Source of the DNA: Sulfurimonas sp.
GTDB lineage: Bacteria > Campylobacterota > Campylobacteria > Campylobacterales > Sulfurimonadaceae
Assembly: GCF_026988655.1 (NCBI RefSeq)
Contig: NZ_JALSKT010000073.1
Location: forward strand, 1 to 37,151
Direction of reading: 5' to 3'
DNA: 37,151 bases
Of this stretch, positions 17,124 through 25,558 are shown one piece after another. The translations under genes were made by a program, and so were the position numbers. Within the stretch, counting starts at the first letter, position 1, and every line of letters starts with the position of its first letter. A model generated the notes under the pieces. That model had not been told where the DNA came from. It made no database searches and worked only from the letters and a program-made list of their open reading frames with translations.

Positions 17124-18386
17124 ATGTTTATAGATGATGTAAGTGCGATTGAAGTAATGGATTCTCGTGGAAACCCTACGGTAAAAGCGACAGTAAGATT
17201 AAGTGATGGAACAACTGCAAGTGCAATAGTACCCTCAGGTGCGAGTACGGGTAAACGTGAAGCATTAGAGTTACGTGATGGTGGCGATAGATATATGGGT
17301 AAGGGCGTCTTACAAGCAGTTGAAAATGTTAACAGTAAAATTTCAGATGTTCTTATTGGTATGAGCCCGTTTAATCAGGCTGTAGTGGATGCTACGATGA
17401 AAGAGCTTGATGGAACTGAAAACTATGGTAACCTTGGAGCTAATGCTGTTCTTGGTGTTTCTATGGCCATTGCTCGCGCAGCAGCTCAAAGTCTGAATAT
17501 CCCGCTTTATCGTTATTTAGGTGGAGCAAATGCAATGGTTACTCCTACACCTATGCTTAACATCATCAATGGTGGAAGTCATGCTGATAATTCGGTTGAT
17601 TTTCAAGAATACATGATTATGCCAATTGGTTTTGCTGATTTTGCTGAGTCTCTAAGAGCGTCATCTGAAGTATATCATAATTTAAAAGCGATTTTAAAAG
17701 CTAAAGGTCACTCAACTGCATTAGGTGATGAAGGTGGATTTGCGCCAAATTTAAGTTCAAACGAAGAGCCTATTCAAGTAATCATGGAAGCAATTGAAGC
17801 AGCTGGCTATAAAGCTGGTAAAGATATAGCAATAGCTTTAGATGTTGCTGCAAGTGAAATTATTGTTGATGGTGGTTATAGACTAGAGTCTGAAAACCGT
17901 ACATTGACAAGTGAAGAGCTTGTAGCATATTATGAAGATTTATGTTCTAAATATCCAATCGTCTCTATTGAAGATGGATTAGCAGAAGATGATTGGGATG
18001 GCTTTAAACTAATGACAGAGAAACTTGGCGATAAAATTCAAATTGTCGGTGATGATCTTTTTGTTACAAATGCAAATATTTTAGCTGAGGGAATTGAGAA
18101 AAAAATTGCAAATGCAATTCTTATTAAACCAAATCAAATTGGTTCAGTAAGTGAAACAATGCTTACAGTTCGTCTAGCACAAAGAAATGGATACAACTGT
18201 GTTATGAGTCATCGTTCAGGTGAGAGTGAAGATGCTTTTATCGCAGATTTTGCTGTTGCACTTAACTGTGGTCAGATTAAAACTGGTTCAACAGCACGTG
18301 GTGAAAGAACTGCCAAATATAATCGTCTTTTAGAAATAGAAAATGAAGTTGTGTATAGTGAGTACTTAGGTTCATCACTGTTCTAG
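17124..18386 (+). CDS. eno: enolase
   Basis: Interconverts 2-phosphoglycerate and phosphoenolpyruvate. 420 residues, complete. Visible hallmarks are [19 protein letters not shown], the substrate-loop stretch [40 protein letters not shown], the catalytic lysine in [10 protein letters not shown], and [19 protein letters not shown]. The gene lies 30 nt after recA and 12 nt before the DivIC-like gene; the recA-eno-divIC-AMIN order is shared with Campylobacter from memory. Confidence 0.98.
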   Translation: MFIDDVSAIEVMDSRGNPTVKATVRLSDGTTASAIVPSGASTGKREALELRDGGDRYMGKGVLQAVENVNSKISDVLIGMSPFNQAVVDATMKELDGTENYGNLGANAVLGVSMAIARAAAQSLNIPLYRYLGGANAMVTPTPMLNIINGGSHADNSVDFQEYMIMPIGFADFAESLRASSEVYHNLKAILKAKGHSTALGDEGGFAPNLSSNEEPIQVIMEAIEAAGYKAGKDIAIALDVAASEIIVDGGYRLESENRTLTSEELVAYYEDLCSKYPIVSIEDGLAEDDWDGFKLMTEKLGDKIQIVGDDLFVTNANILAEGIEKKIANAILIKPNQIGSVSETMLTVRLAQRNGYNCVMSHRSGESEDAFIADFAVALNCGQIKTGSTARGERTAKYNRLLEIENEVVYSEYLGSSLF

Positions 18387-18398
18387 GTAAAAAAAATT

Positions 18399-18677
18399 AT
18401 GGATAAAAATGAATTCTTTGAAGAGATAGATACTTCGCAAAGTGTTACACAGAAGTATCTTGGACTCTCTTTAGCAAAGTTTTTTGTCCTTTTTTTTATT
18501 ATAGTTCTCTTGGGTATTTATGTCGGTATATTATTATATGGCTCAAACTCAATTGAAGTACTCTTTGGATTACAAGATTATGAAGATTATCTACAAGATG
18601 AAATAGTTCAGCTCAAAACTCAAAATGCAGAATTGCAAAGAGAGTATTTTGAGCTCAAAGAGATTTCTGCACAATAA
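18399..18677 (+). CDS. DivIC/FtsB-like septum formation initiator
   Basis: 92-residue bitopic membrane protein. A short cytoplasmic N terminus is followed by one membrane helix (about 26-50) and a periplasmic leucine-zipper-like coiled coil (about 60-90), the FtsB/DivIC plan, in which the protein bridges FtsL and FtsQ at the divisome. Sequence is poorly conserved in this family, so the call rests on size, topology and the position after eno. Confidence 0.75.
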   Translation: MDKNEFFEEIDTSQSVTQKYLGLSLAKFFVLFFIIVLLGIYVGILLYGSNSIEVLFGLQDYEDYLQDEIVQLKTQNAELQREYFELKEISAQ

Positions 18678-18691
18678 GTTCATAAATTTGC

Positions 18692-18697
18692 TATAAT
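18692..18697 (+). promoter_or_regulatory. extended -10 promoter TGCTATAAT
   Basis: TATAAT with TG at 18689-18690, 25 nt before the AMIN gene start, after an AT-rich spacer. It would allow independent expression of the AMIN gene. Confidence 0.45.
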
Positions 18698-18721
18698 GTT
18701 TGTAAAAATTAGGTATTATTT

Positions 18722-19339
18722 ATGATAAAAATCACTTTCCTTTTATTTTCATTCTCTCTTTTTTTACTAGCACGTGAAAATCCTTTTTTCCCCATTGATT
18801 CAGAATCAGACCTTCCTCTAACAACAAATCAGTTTACTAAAGAACCACAACTCAAACGTGCAACTATGAAACTACCATCAACTGCAAGAGTTATAGAAAC
18901 TGTTACAGTGAAATACAAAAATTTAAATGGAAGCATCTCTCAAAAGAGCATTGAACTTGGAAATAGTATAGATTGGCATCTTCCTTTATTTATTTCTCAA
19001 AATTATGAAATAAATGAAAAACCAAGAGAAAAAAAGATAAAAAAAGTTGCTTCATTAAAGTTTATATCATTCTATGTGGGTGAAAATAAGATGAAAATTC
19101 TTACAAAAGATAAACTGATTAGAAATTTTTTGCTTGTCAAACCTCATAGAATTGTATGTGATTTTAAACGTGATACTGACATAGGTAGTTATACAAAAAA
19201 GATATCTCAAGTTGAGGGTTTTACTAAAATCAATGTGGGTACACATAAAGGCTACTATAGGGTAGTTATTGAGTTAGATGGCTCTTATCGCTATGAAATC
19301 GATAAGAGTAAAGAAGCTTATATTATCAGTTTGATATAG
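18722..19339 (+). CDS. AMIN-domain periplasmic protein
   Basis: 205-residue exported protein. Residues 1-18 are a signal peptide. A proline-rich, low-complexity stretch follows to about 105, then a C-terminal AMIN domain from LKFISFYVGENKMKILT to IISLI, with the repeated beta-strand pattern and the VCDFKRD motif. AMIN domains target proteins to cell-wall or envelope complexes. No amidase domain is fused, so it is probably an accessory envelope protein. Its position after the DivIC-like gene fits that. Its last 14 nt overlap the end of the convergent MORN-repeat gene. Confidence 0.8.
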   Translation: MIKITFLLFSFSLFLLARENPFFPIDSESDLPLTTNQFTKEPQLKRATMKLPSTARVIETVTVKYKNLNGSISQKSIELGNSIDWHLPLFISQNYEINEKPREKKIKKVASLKFISFYVGENKMKILTKDKLIRNFLLVKPHRIVCDFKRDTDIGSYTKKISQVEGFTKINVGTHKGYYRVVIELDGSYRYEIDKSKEAYIISLI

Positions 19340-19883
19340 TACTCTCTTGTGATAGCGTACCGTTCCTTTCCCATCTTTGATAATTTCCATCTTTTTTGCC
19401 ATTGATATAGTAGGCTTTTGTTTTTAATTGTCCATTATCGTACCAAGTTTTTGCTTCACCATCTTGGACATCATTTTTATAATAAGCTGATGATTTTTTT
19501 CTTCCATTAGGGTACCACGTCAAGACTTCACCATCTTGTTTGCCTTCTCTAAAATAGGCTACGATTGCTTTTTTCCCATTTTTATATCTTGCGATATATT
19601 CACCATCTTGTTTGCCTTTGCGAAAATAAGCAACTGTTTTTATTTCTCCGTTTATCCTCCATTCTGTTAAACGCCCATCAATTTGACCTTGATAATAAGG
19701 AACGATTTTTTTTGTTTTCCCATTTTTAAAAAAAGTATATGCATTTCCTGTAAATGGTTCATTGGATGATTTTTCATAAGTTATTCCGGCATCTTTTCTA
19801 AGCAAATCAGCTTCAACATTTTTTGCATTTAATGTTATACCAAGAAGAGAGATTACAACTAAAATGAGTAAAGTATATTTCAT
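19326..19883 (-). CDS. secreted MORN-type repeat protein (YwqK-like)
   Basis: 185-residue exported protein. The signal peptide is about 1-20. From residue 50 there are five repeats of about 23 residues with the pattern G-x-x-K-x-x-x-Y-Y/F-x-x-G-x-x-D-G, for example YFRKGKQDGE and YFREGKQDGE, as in the MORN_2 / YwqK family. Members are often labelled antitoxin, but no toxin gene is adjacent and the protein is secreted, so I make no such claim. The convergent AMIN gene overlaps its 3' end. Confidence 0.8.
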   Translation of the reverse strand: MKYTLLILVVISLLGITLNAKNVEADLLRKDAGITYEKSSNEPFTGNAYTFFKNGKTKKIVPYYQGQIDGRLTEWRINGEIKTVAYFRKGKQDGEYIARYKNGKKAIVAYFREGKQDGEVLTWYPNGRKKSSAYYKNDVQDGEAKTWYDNGQLKTKAYYINGKKDGNYQRWERNGTLSQESTISN

Positions 19884-20054
19884 AGTTATCCTTTTTTTCG
19901 TTTTTATCTTTTACAAGCATAGCAATTTATTTAATAGAATAAGCCAATAAAAGTATTAATTTTTATTATTTATCATATTTTTGTGTAGTATTGTAAAGAA
20001 AAGCTAAGTTATTTGAATTTTTGATAAAATCAACGTAGGCTTAATTGCTTATGA

Positions 20055-20060
20055 TATAAA
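20055..20060 (+). promoter_or_regulatory. -10-like element TGATATAAA before the RND operon
   Basis: TG at 20052-20053 followed by TATAAA, 33 nt before ATG 20093. It resembles the TGATATAAT elements elsewhere in the window with one mismatch. Confidence 0.4.
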
Positions 20061-20092
20061 ATAAACTTATTCGTATTGAAGTGAGTATTAAG

Positions 20093-21667
20093 ATGCAAAA
20101 TATAAAAACCCATAATATAGCAGGTTATTTGTCAAGAGCTTTTTTAAAAAACCCGCTTACACCTATTTTAGCTTTTGCTATCCTTGCCCTTGGTTATATT
20201 TCGCTTGAAGTAATGCCAAGAGAGGAAGACCCGCAAATTGCTGTAAGTGGGGGTTCTATCATAGTCCCTATGCCTGGAGCTTCTCCTGATGAAATTGATA
20301 ATGCAGTGTTAAAGCCACTTGAGAGAAAAATTAGTGAGATAAAAGGTATAAAAGATGTATATTCTACTGCGATGCATAATGTAGGAGTGTTGAATATACA
20401 GTATAAAATAGGGGAAGATAGAGAAAGTTCCAATCTTAAATTATATGACAAGGTCATGCAAAATATGGACTCACTCCCGGGTGGAGCTATGCATCCTCTT
20501 GTGAAACCTTTTGATATTGACATTGATGTGCCAATAGTTACAGTTGCATTTTATAAGAAAAAAGAGTTAGGGATTGACCATATTAAATTATATAAGCAAA
20601 TTAAAGATATTCAACAAGATATAAATGCAATTCAAGATATATCTAAAACAACACTCAAAGGTGCTAAGAGACCGCAGTTTAATGTACTACTTGATTTAGA
20701 TAAGCTTTCAGCTTACCATATATCAATTGGGCAAATTGTACAGTCAATCCAGGCTATAGCGAAAAATTCCCCAGATGTAGACTTACCCGCTCAAGATAAT
20801 AGATTGATGGTGTTTGGTGTGAAGAATGCTATTAATTCCATAGAAGATTTGCAAAATCTTGTGATAGCAAAATATATGGGTTCTTTAATTTATCTCAAAA
20901 ATATTGCTAAAGTAGAATACTATTATGATATACAAAATTATCAAGAGGCATTGGTGACATACAAGGCAGATGGAGAGCCTTTTAGCGAAAATAAAGATCA
21001 GGTAACCATGACGATTTCCAAGCTTAAAGGAAGTAATGCGGTAGAGCTAGCTGAACAAGCACTTGATACTATAAAAGAGTATGAGGATGAACTTCAAAAA
21101 AATGGGTTAGGGTATATAGTTACACGAAACTACGGAGAAAGAGCAAATGAAGCAGTAAATGAACTTGTGCATCATTTGGTCTTAACAATAGCAATAATAT
21201 CGCTTATTCTTATTCCCTTCTTAGGTTGGCGGGAATCTTTAGTTGTGACGATTGCTGTTCCAATGATCTTAGCAGCTACTCTTTTCATAGCATATATGAC
21301 TGATCAAACGATCAATAGGATTACACTTTTTGCCTTTTTGCTCTCTCTTGGATTAATTGTTGATGATGCAATTATTGTGATAGAAAATATACATAGGCGG
21401 ATGCATTTAAAAGAGACACAAAATCAAAGCTTTGATCAGATAATAATCGAAGCAACAGACGAGATAGGTCCCTCAACAAATATAGCTACGATTGCAATTA
21501 TGCTTACTATGATTCCTATGGCTTTTGTCGGTGGAATGATGGGACAGTTTATGCTTCCTATCCCTTTAAACGTACCTGTAGCACTTGCTGTATCGCTTTT
21601 TGTCGCCTATGTATTTGCTCCATATTTAGCAAAGAAGTTTATCAAACGCAGTAAAGGAAAGCATTAA
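20093..21667 (+). CDS. RND efflux permease, N-terminal half
   Basis: First half of a resistance-nodulation-division inner-membrane transporter. It has TM1 at about residues 20-40, a periplasmic porter region (about 41-355), then five more membrane segments from about 360 to 515. TM4 carries the proton-relay pair in LIVDDAIIVIEN (D424-D425), equivalent to AcrB D407-D408. The protein stops after TM6 with a basic tail. ATG 20093 is preferred, with AAGTGAG 7 nt upstream; GTG 20081 is an in-frame alternative. The second half starts 2 nt after the stop in another frame. Substrate is unknown. Confidence 0.85.
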   Translation: MQNIKTHNIAGYLSRAFLKNPLTPILAFAILALGYISLEVMPREEDPQIAVSGGSIIVPMPGASPDEIDNAVLKPLERKISEIKGIKDVYSTAMHNVGVLNIQYKIGEDRESSNLKLYDKVMQNMDSLPGGAMHPLVKPFDIDIDVPIVTVAFYKKKELGIDHIKLYKQIKDIQQDINAIQDISKTTLKGAKRPQFNVLLDLDKLSAYHISIGQIVQSIQAIAKNSPDVDLPAQDNRLMVFGVKNAINSIEDLQNLVIAKYMGSLIYLKNIAKVEYYYDIQNYQEALVTYKADGEPFSENKDQVTMTISKLKGSNAVELAEQALDTIKEYEDELQKNGLGYIVTRNYGERANEAVNELVHHLVLTIAIISLILIPFLGWRESLVVTIAVPMILAATLFIAYMTDQTINRITLFAFLLSLGLIVDDAIIVIENIHRRMHLKETQNQSFDQIIIEATDEIGPSTNIATIAIMLTMIPMAFVGGMMGQFMLPIPLNVPVALAVSLFVAYVFAPYLAKKFIKRSKGKH

Positions 21668-21669
21668 AC

Positions 21670-23442
21670 ATGGAAGAGCTCGTATATAAAATTGTAAGTT
21701 CAAAAAAAAATCAAAGAAAAATTGGTTTTATTGTTTTAATATTTCTTATTATTGCTGTTGGCATGATTCCTACAAAAATAGTTTTAGCCAAAATGTTACC
21801 TGGAAAAAGTGCAAATACTTTTAGTATTTATGTAGATACTGCAAGTAACTCTACTGTGCAAGAGACAAAAACGGTTGTAGAATGTGTTTCAAATATTCTA
21901 AAAAATGAAGAAAGTATTAAAAATATGGAGATGTTTATTGCTCAAGGTGCTCCACTTGATTATGCAGGTTTGGTTAAGGGAAGTGCTTTTAAGTCACTCA
22001 AAAATCAAGCAGAAATAGTAGTAAATCTTACAGATAAGCATGATAGGGATGAACCGTCATTTTTAATGGTTCACAGACTCCGTCCCATCGTAAAAGATGA
22101 ATGTGAAGAACTCTACAATGGAACAACTATAAAATTTGTAGAGATGCCCTCTGGCCCTCCAACATTTGCAACTATACAAGTCAATCTATTTGGTAAAGAT
22201 AGGCAACTTTTACGTGAGACCTCTAAGGTAGTTGCAGAGTCTTTTGAGGAAACAGAAGGTTTAGTGGATATTGATATTATGCAAGATGACATATATATTA
22301 AGTATGAAATATTACCAAATGTAGAAAAAATCATAAATTCGCACCTCAAAGTAGACCAAGTGAGTAATATCTTGTATATGGCATTTAAAGGCAATGTTGT
22401 GGCTACAAAGAATTCTACGCAACAACAAGATCAGATACCTATCTATGTCTCTCTTGATAAAAAAACACGTACACTCAATCATCCAAGTCAAAATGAGTTA
22501 GAGCTAAAGCTTTCTCGTCTTAAACTTTTAAATTCAATGGGCGTGATGATACCTATGAAAGAAGTTGTCTCCATCCTTCCAAGGCTTTCAGATCCAACAA
22601 TATACAAAAAAAATATGCACTATGTAGCTTCGGTAACTGCTGAGTGTGATTTGGTGTCTCAAGTCTATCCTCTTATGGATGCAAGAGAGATTATGATAAA
22701 AAAACTCTCAAAAGATTTCAATATTACACGCCTTACGGGGATGAGTACTTATATGTTTGACTTAGCTCTCGTTGACAAAAAAACAGGTGAAAAAGTCCTT
22801 GCAAGATGGGATGGAGAGATGAAGGTTTCACTAGATACTTTTAGGGATTTAGGTGGTGCATTTATATCGGCTTTAGTGTTGATGTTTTTACTTATGGTTG
22901 TTTATTACAAATCTTTTGCTTTGAGTGGCATTGTCCTTGTTGGAAGTTTTTTATCTATTATTGGGGTTATTATTGGACACTTTGTAACAGATATGATATC
23001 ACTCTTTTTTATAGATATGCATTTTTATCTCACCGCTACATCGCTCATTGGGTTTATCTCACTTATGGGAATTAGTGCGAGAAGTTCACTTTTACTTATA
23101 GATTTTACAAAGTCACTTATAGAAACAGGTATAGAAAAAAACAAGGCCATTGCTGTTGCTACGGCAACAAGAGCTAAGCCAATATTGTTGACGGCTGTTG
23201 CAATTATTTTGGGTTCACTTTTGTTGGCAACAGATCCTATTTTTGGTGGATTGGGGGTTGCTCTTATATTTGGTAGTATGGCTTCAACACTTGTTTCACT
23301 TTTTTATATTCCGGTCTTGATGGCTAAAACCGTTGCTATCTGTCCGAGTGAGAGTGAGATAGAGTGTCAAAAAGGAAAGGGAGTAAGATTAAGCGATATT
23401 GATCTGCAAGAGATAGCGCCTGAGACATATAATGATGCATAA
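21670..23442 (+). CDS. RND efflux permease, C-terminal half
   Basis: 590-residue second half of the pump. It opens with a cytoplasmic KKNQRK stretch and TM7 (about 16-36), then a periplasmic porter domain (about 37-395) and TM8-12. In TM10 the motif reads ISARSSLLLIDF, where AcrB has S-A-K-N with Lys940: Arg replaces the relay lysine. Together with the upstream gene the total is about 1,115 residues, a normal full RND permease. The ATG is 2 nt after the upstream stop, so translation is coupled. A trimer of split monomers is the likely product; an ancient frameshift that became fixed is an alternative. Confidence 0.85.
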   Translation: MEELVYKIVSSKKNQRKIGFIVLIFLIIAVGMIPTKIVLAKMLPGKSANTFSIYVDTASNSTVQETKTVVECVSNILKNEESIKNMEMFIAQGAPLDYAGLVKGSAFKSLKNQAEIVVNLTDKHDRDEPSFLMVHRLRPIVKDECEELYNGTTIKFVEMPSGPPTFATIQVNLFGKDRQLLRETSKVVAESFEETEGLVDIDIMQDDIYIKYEILPNVEKIINSHLKVDQVSNILYMAFKGNVVATKNSTQQQDQIPIYVSLDKKTRTLNHPSQNELELKLSRLKLLNSMGVMIPMKEVVSILPRLSDPTIYKKNMHYVASVTAECDLVSQVYPLMDAREIMIKKLSKDFNITRLTGMSTYMFDLALVDKKTGEKVLARWDGEMKVSLDTFRDLGGAFISALVLMFLLMVVYYKSFALSGIVLVGSFLSIIGVIIGHFVTDMISLFFIDMHFYLTATSLIGFISLMGISARSSLLLIDFTKSLIETGIEKNKAIAVATATRAKPILLTAVAIILGSLLLATDPIFGGLGVALIFGSMASTLVSLFYIPVLMAKTVAICPSESEIECQKGKGVRLSDIDLQEIAPETYNDA

Positions 23443-23487
23443 AGAAAAAGATGATAATATTTCAAAAACAAAATAGAGAGTCTGTCT

Positions 23488-24231
23488 GTGAAATATCTTA
23501 TCCTTATTTTTGTAAGCATAGTTAATCTTTATGCTGTTGTTTCTATCGCACCCATAAATATTGGAGAAAAGCCAGGGGTAAGTGGTGCACTGAAAGGTTC
23601 CTTTGAGACACAGAGGGGGAATGCACGTACAGACAACTATTCTGCGAGTGCAAAAGTACAGTATGATAATAATAGCTCTTATGTAATGTGGACAGAAGTT
23701 GCGTTTAACTATGGAAAATCATCAGGTATTGTAAATACAAACAATAGTTTTACTCACTTACGTTATATCCATACAACATATGTAGAAGAGTTAAATTGGG
23801 AAAGTTTTTTACAATCTCAGACAAACGAATTTACGAATGTGAAAGATAGGTATCTTGCTGGAGTAGGATTACGATACTTTATTAATAAGTCTCAATATGG
23901 AAAAGTTTATGTTGGATTGGGTACATTTTATGAGTTTCTGAGTTATACGACGCAGATTGATCCTGTTGAACATAACAATAGATTAAATGCATATATTTCT
24001 TACTCAAAAGAGTTAGGTGAAAATACAAAGTTAACTTATCTTGTTTATATACAGCCAAGCTATGCAGATTTTTCAGATTATGTTTTGAAAAATGCATTTG
24101 AGTTGAAAATTCGTATTTATGAAAAATTGTATTTAAATTTTACTATTTCTTACAATGAAGACACGAAGCCCGCAATAGGCATCAAAAGGACTGATGCCCA
24201 TCAAAAGACGAGTTTTTTGTATGAGTTCTAA
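23488..24231 (+). CDS. DUF481 (YdiY)-like outer-membrane protein
   Basis: 247-residue exported protein with a GTG start at 23488 and GAGAG at 23476-23480. The signal peptide is about 1-17. The rest is built of alternating beta strands with patterns typical of DUF481: GALKGSFETQRGN, YSASAKVQYDNNSS, LRYIHTTYVEELNWESFLQSQ, and GVGLRYF. It ends TSFLYEF with a terminal Phe. It probably forms an outer-membrane barrel of unknown role, co-transcribed with the RND halves 45 nt upstream. Its stop abuts, with no gap, the stop of the convergent repeat-protein gene. Confidence 0.75.
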   Translation: MKYLILIFVSIVNLYAVVSIAPINIGEKPGVSGALKGSFETQRGNARTDNYSASAKVQYDNNSSYVMWTEVAFNYGKSSGIVNTNNSFTHLRYIHTTYVEELNWESFLQSQTNEFTNVKDRYLAGVGLRYFINKSQYGKVYVGLGTFYEFLSYTTQIDPVEHNNRLNAYISYSKELGENTKLTYLVYIQPSYADFSDYVLKNAFELKIRIYEKLYLNFTISYNEDTKPAIGIKRTDAHQKTSFLYEF

Positions 24232-24939
24232 TTAAAGTTTTTTCCCTTCATATTTCGCTTTTAACTTTAAGTACTCTTTATAATCATCATCTGAAATATT
24301 ATCAGAAACTGATTTTGCAGAATCATTTGCATTTGTTGTTGCTGTATTTGATGAGTCTCTTAAATCATTAGAGATAGTTTTAGTCGAATCATTCGCACTT
24401 GCTGTTGCTGTGTTTGATGAATCTCTTAAGTCATTAGAAACAGTTTTAGTAGAGTCGTTCATATTGTTTGATGTAGTTTTTGCTGCATCATTTACATCAT
24501 GTGAAACTGCCACTGCTGAATCTTTAAAGTCTTTTGTAGCCATTGTTGAGCTATCTTTAAAGTCTCTTGTTGTATTAGACATAGTGTCCTTTGAATCTTC
24601 TGCAATTTCAACAGTAGAATCGCGTAAGTCTCTACTTACCCCAGTTGTTGTATCTGAACCACTCTTCACAGTCGCGACTTCACTCGTTTTAAGGTCATCA
24701 CTTACTTTAACAGCAGAATCTTTTGCATCATGACTCACATTAGTAACAGTTCTCTCCCCACTTTTAGAAACTTCAACACCACCATCAACGCCAGACTTGA
24801 ACGAGTCTTTCGCATCATGGCTCATAGATGTCATACCATCTTTCATATCTTTAAACATATCCCCAAAACTAAAATCCGCAGATAAGCTTGTCGTTAGAGC
24901 AAGAGCTGCTACTGTACTTACTAGTAATTTTTTTGTCAT
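24232..24939 (-). CDS. secreted protein of LEA-like 11-residue repeats
   Basis: 235-residue exported protein. The signal peptide is about 1-21 (ends LSA-DFSFGD). From about residue 66 to 210 the chain is a run of roughly a dozen 11-residue units with consensus V/T-S-x-D-x-x-D-S-x-x-x, such as VSRDLRDSTVE, VSNDLRDSSNT and ISNDLRDSSNT, with almost no aromatics or cysteines. This periodicity resembles group 3 LEA proteins and other right-handed amphipathic 11-mer helices, which are often disordered until dried or bound to membranes. It closes with a charged helix DYKEYLKLKAKYEGKKL. AAAAGGGG precedes the ATG. Function is unknown; the LEA comparison rests on repeat geometry only. Confidence 0.75.
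   Translation of the reverse strand: MTKKLLVSTVAALALTTSLSADFSFGDMFKDMKDGMTSMSHDAKDSFKSGVDGGVEVSKSGERTVTNVSHDAKDSAVKVSDDLKTSEVATVKSGSDTTTGVSRDLRDSTVEIAEDSKDTMSNTTRDFKDSSTMATKDFKDSAVAVSHDVNDAAKTTSNNMNDSTKTVSNDLRDSSNTATASANDSTKTISNDLRDSSNTATTNANDSAKSVSDNISDDDYKEYLKLKAKYEGKKL
24321..24452. repeat. two tandem 66-bp coding repeats
   Basis: Units 24321-24386 and 24387-24452 align without gaps with few, mostly third-position differences. Each encodes two 11-residue units of the LEA-like protein, so the protein has grown by 66-bp duplication. Confidence 0.85.
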
Positions 24940-25111
24940 TTTTTCCCCTTTTTGTTTTGCCTTAAGAAAACTATAACTCTTTGAAGCTAAAGAAAAACTG
25001 AATGATGGATAAATTTTTCTAATAATATCTTAGAGTGTTTTGATAGGGTACACTTCTATAGATTTATTTATATATTATTAAAAAAAATTATTTCTAAAAA
25101 TATTTTTCTGA

Positions 25112-25117
25112 TATAAT
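25112..25117 (+). promoter_or_regulatory. extended -10 promoter TGATATAAT for the cytochrome operon
   Basis: TATAAT with TG at 25109-25110, preceded by T-rich sequence, 32 nt before ATG 25144. It is identical to the elements before cdsA and the 8794 gene. Confidence 0.5.
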
Positions 25118-25143
25118 AGTTCAAAACAGATAAAGGGGAAATG

Positions 25144-25554
25144 ATGAAAAAAGTGATTGTAAGTGTTGTACTTCTTGGAAGTTTACTTCAGGCTGCTCAG
25201 TATACTAAAGAGGATAGAATCAAAGATATGACTGCTATGGCAAATGCCATGGGTGTCATTCAGAGTGGTTTTTTCTACAATAATTATGAAACAGTAGCTG
25301 CCGGTGTGGAACAGCTCTCAGATACAGTAGTAAGAGTAAAACCTCCCATAGAAGAGCAAAATGAAAAAGATGTTATGGCAAGGTATATGAATGAGAAAAT
25401 TCAAATGTCAAATAAGATTGTAAAGAAAATCAATCAAAAAGCATTAACAATTTTGCAAAGATTTAAAGCTGGAGACTCTACTCAGGCGACGCAAGCCTAT
25501 ACGAAAATCATGGGGCAATGTATGAAGTGTCACAGAGAAATTCGTAACTGGTAA
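25144..25554 (+). CDS. class II-like monoheme cytochrome c
   Basis: 136-residue periplasmic protein. The signal peptide is about 1-17 (ends LLQAAQ). The mature part is all-helical in appearance and carries one heme c motif, CMKCH, 12 residues from the C terminus. A C-terminal heme site on a four-helix-bundle-sized protein is the class II cytochrome c (c-prime/c-556) arrangement. I prefer ATG 25144 over 25141 because GGGG at 25135-25138 is then 5 nt away. It lies 4 nt before the RND adaptor gene, which is an unusual partnership. Confidence 0.75.
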   Translation: MKKVIVSVVLLGSLLQAAQYTKEDRIKDMTAMANAMGVIQSGFFYNNYETVAAGVEQLSDTVVRVKPPIEEQNEKDVMARYMNEKIQMSNKIVKKINQKALTILQRFKAGDSTQATQAYTKIMGQCMKCHREIRNW

Positions 25555-25558
25555 GAAG

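Noticed and set aside
19326-19883. Toxin-antitoxin system (YwqK family is often labelled antitoxin)
   Set aside because: The protein has a signal peptide and MORN-type repeats, and there is no adjacent toxin-like gene.
24321-24452. Tandem repeats that might suggest a CRISPR array
   Set aside because: The units are contiguous, without spacers, and in frame with the LEA-like protein repeats. No cas genes are present.
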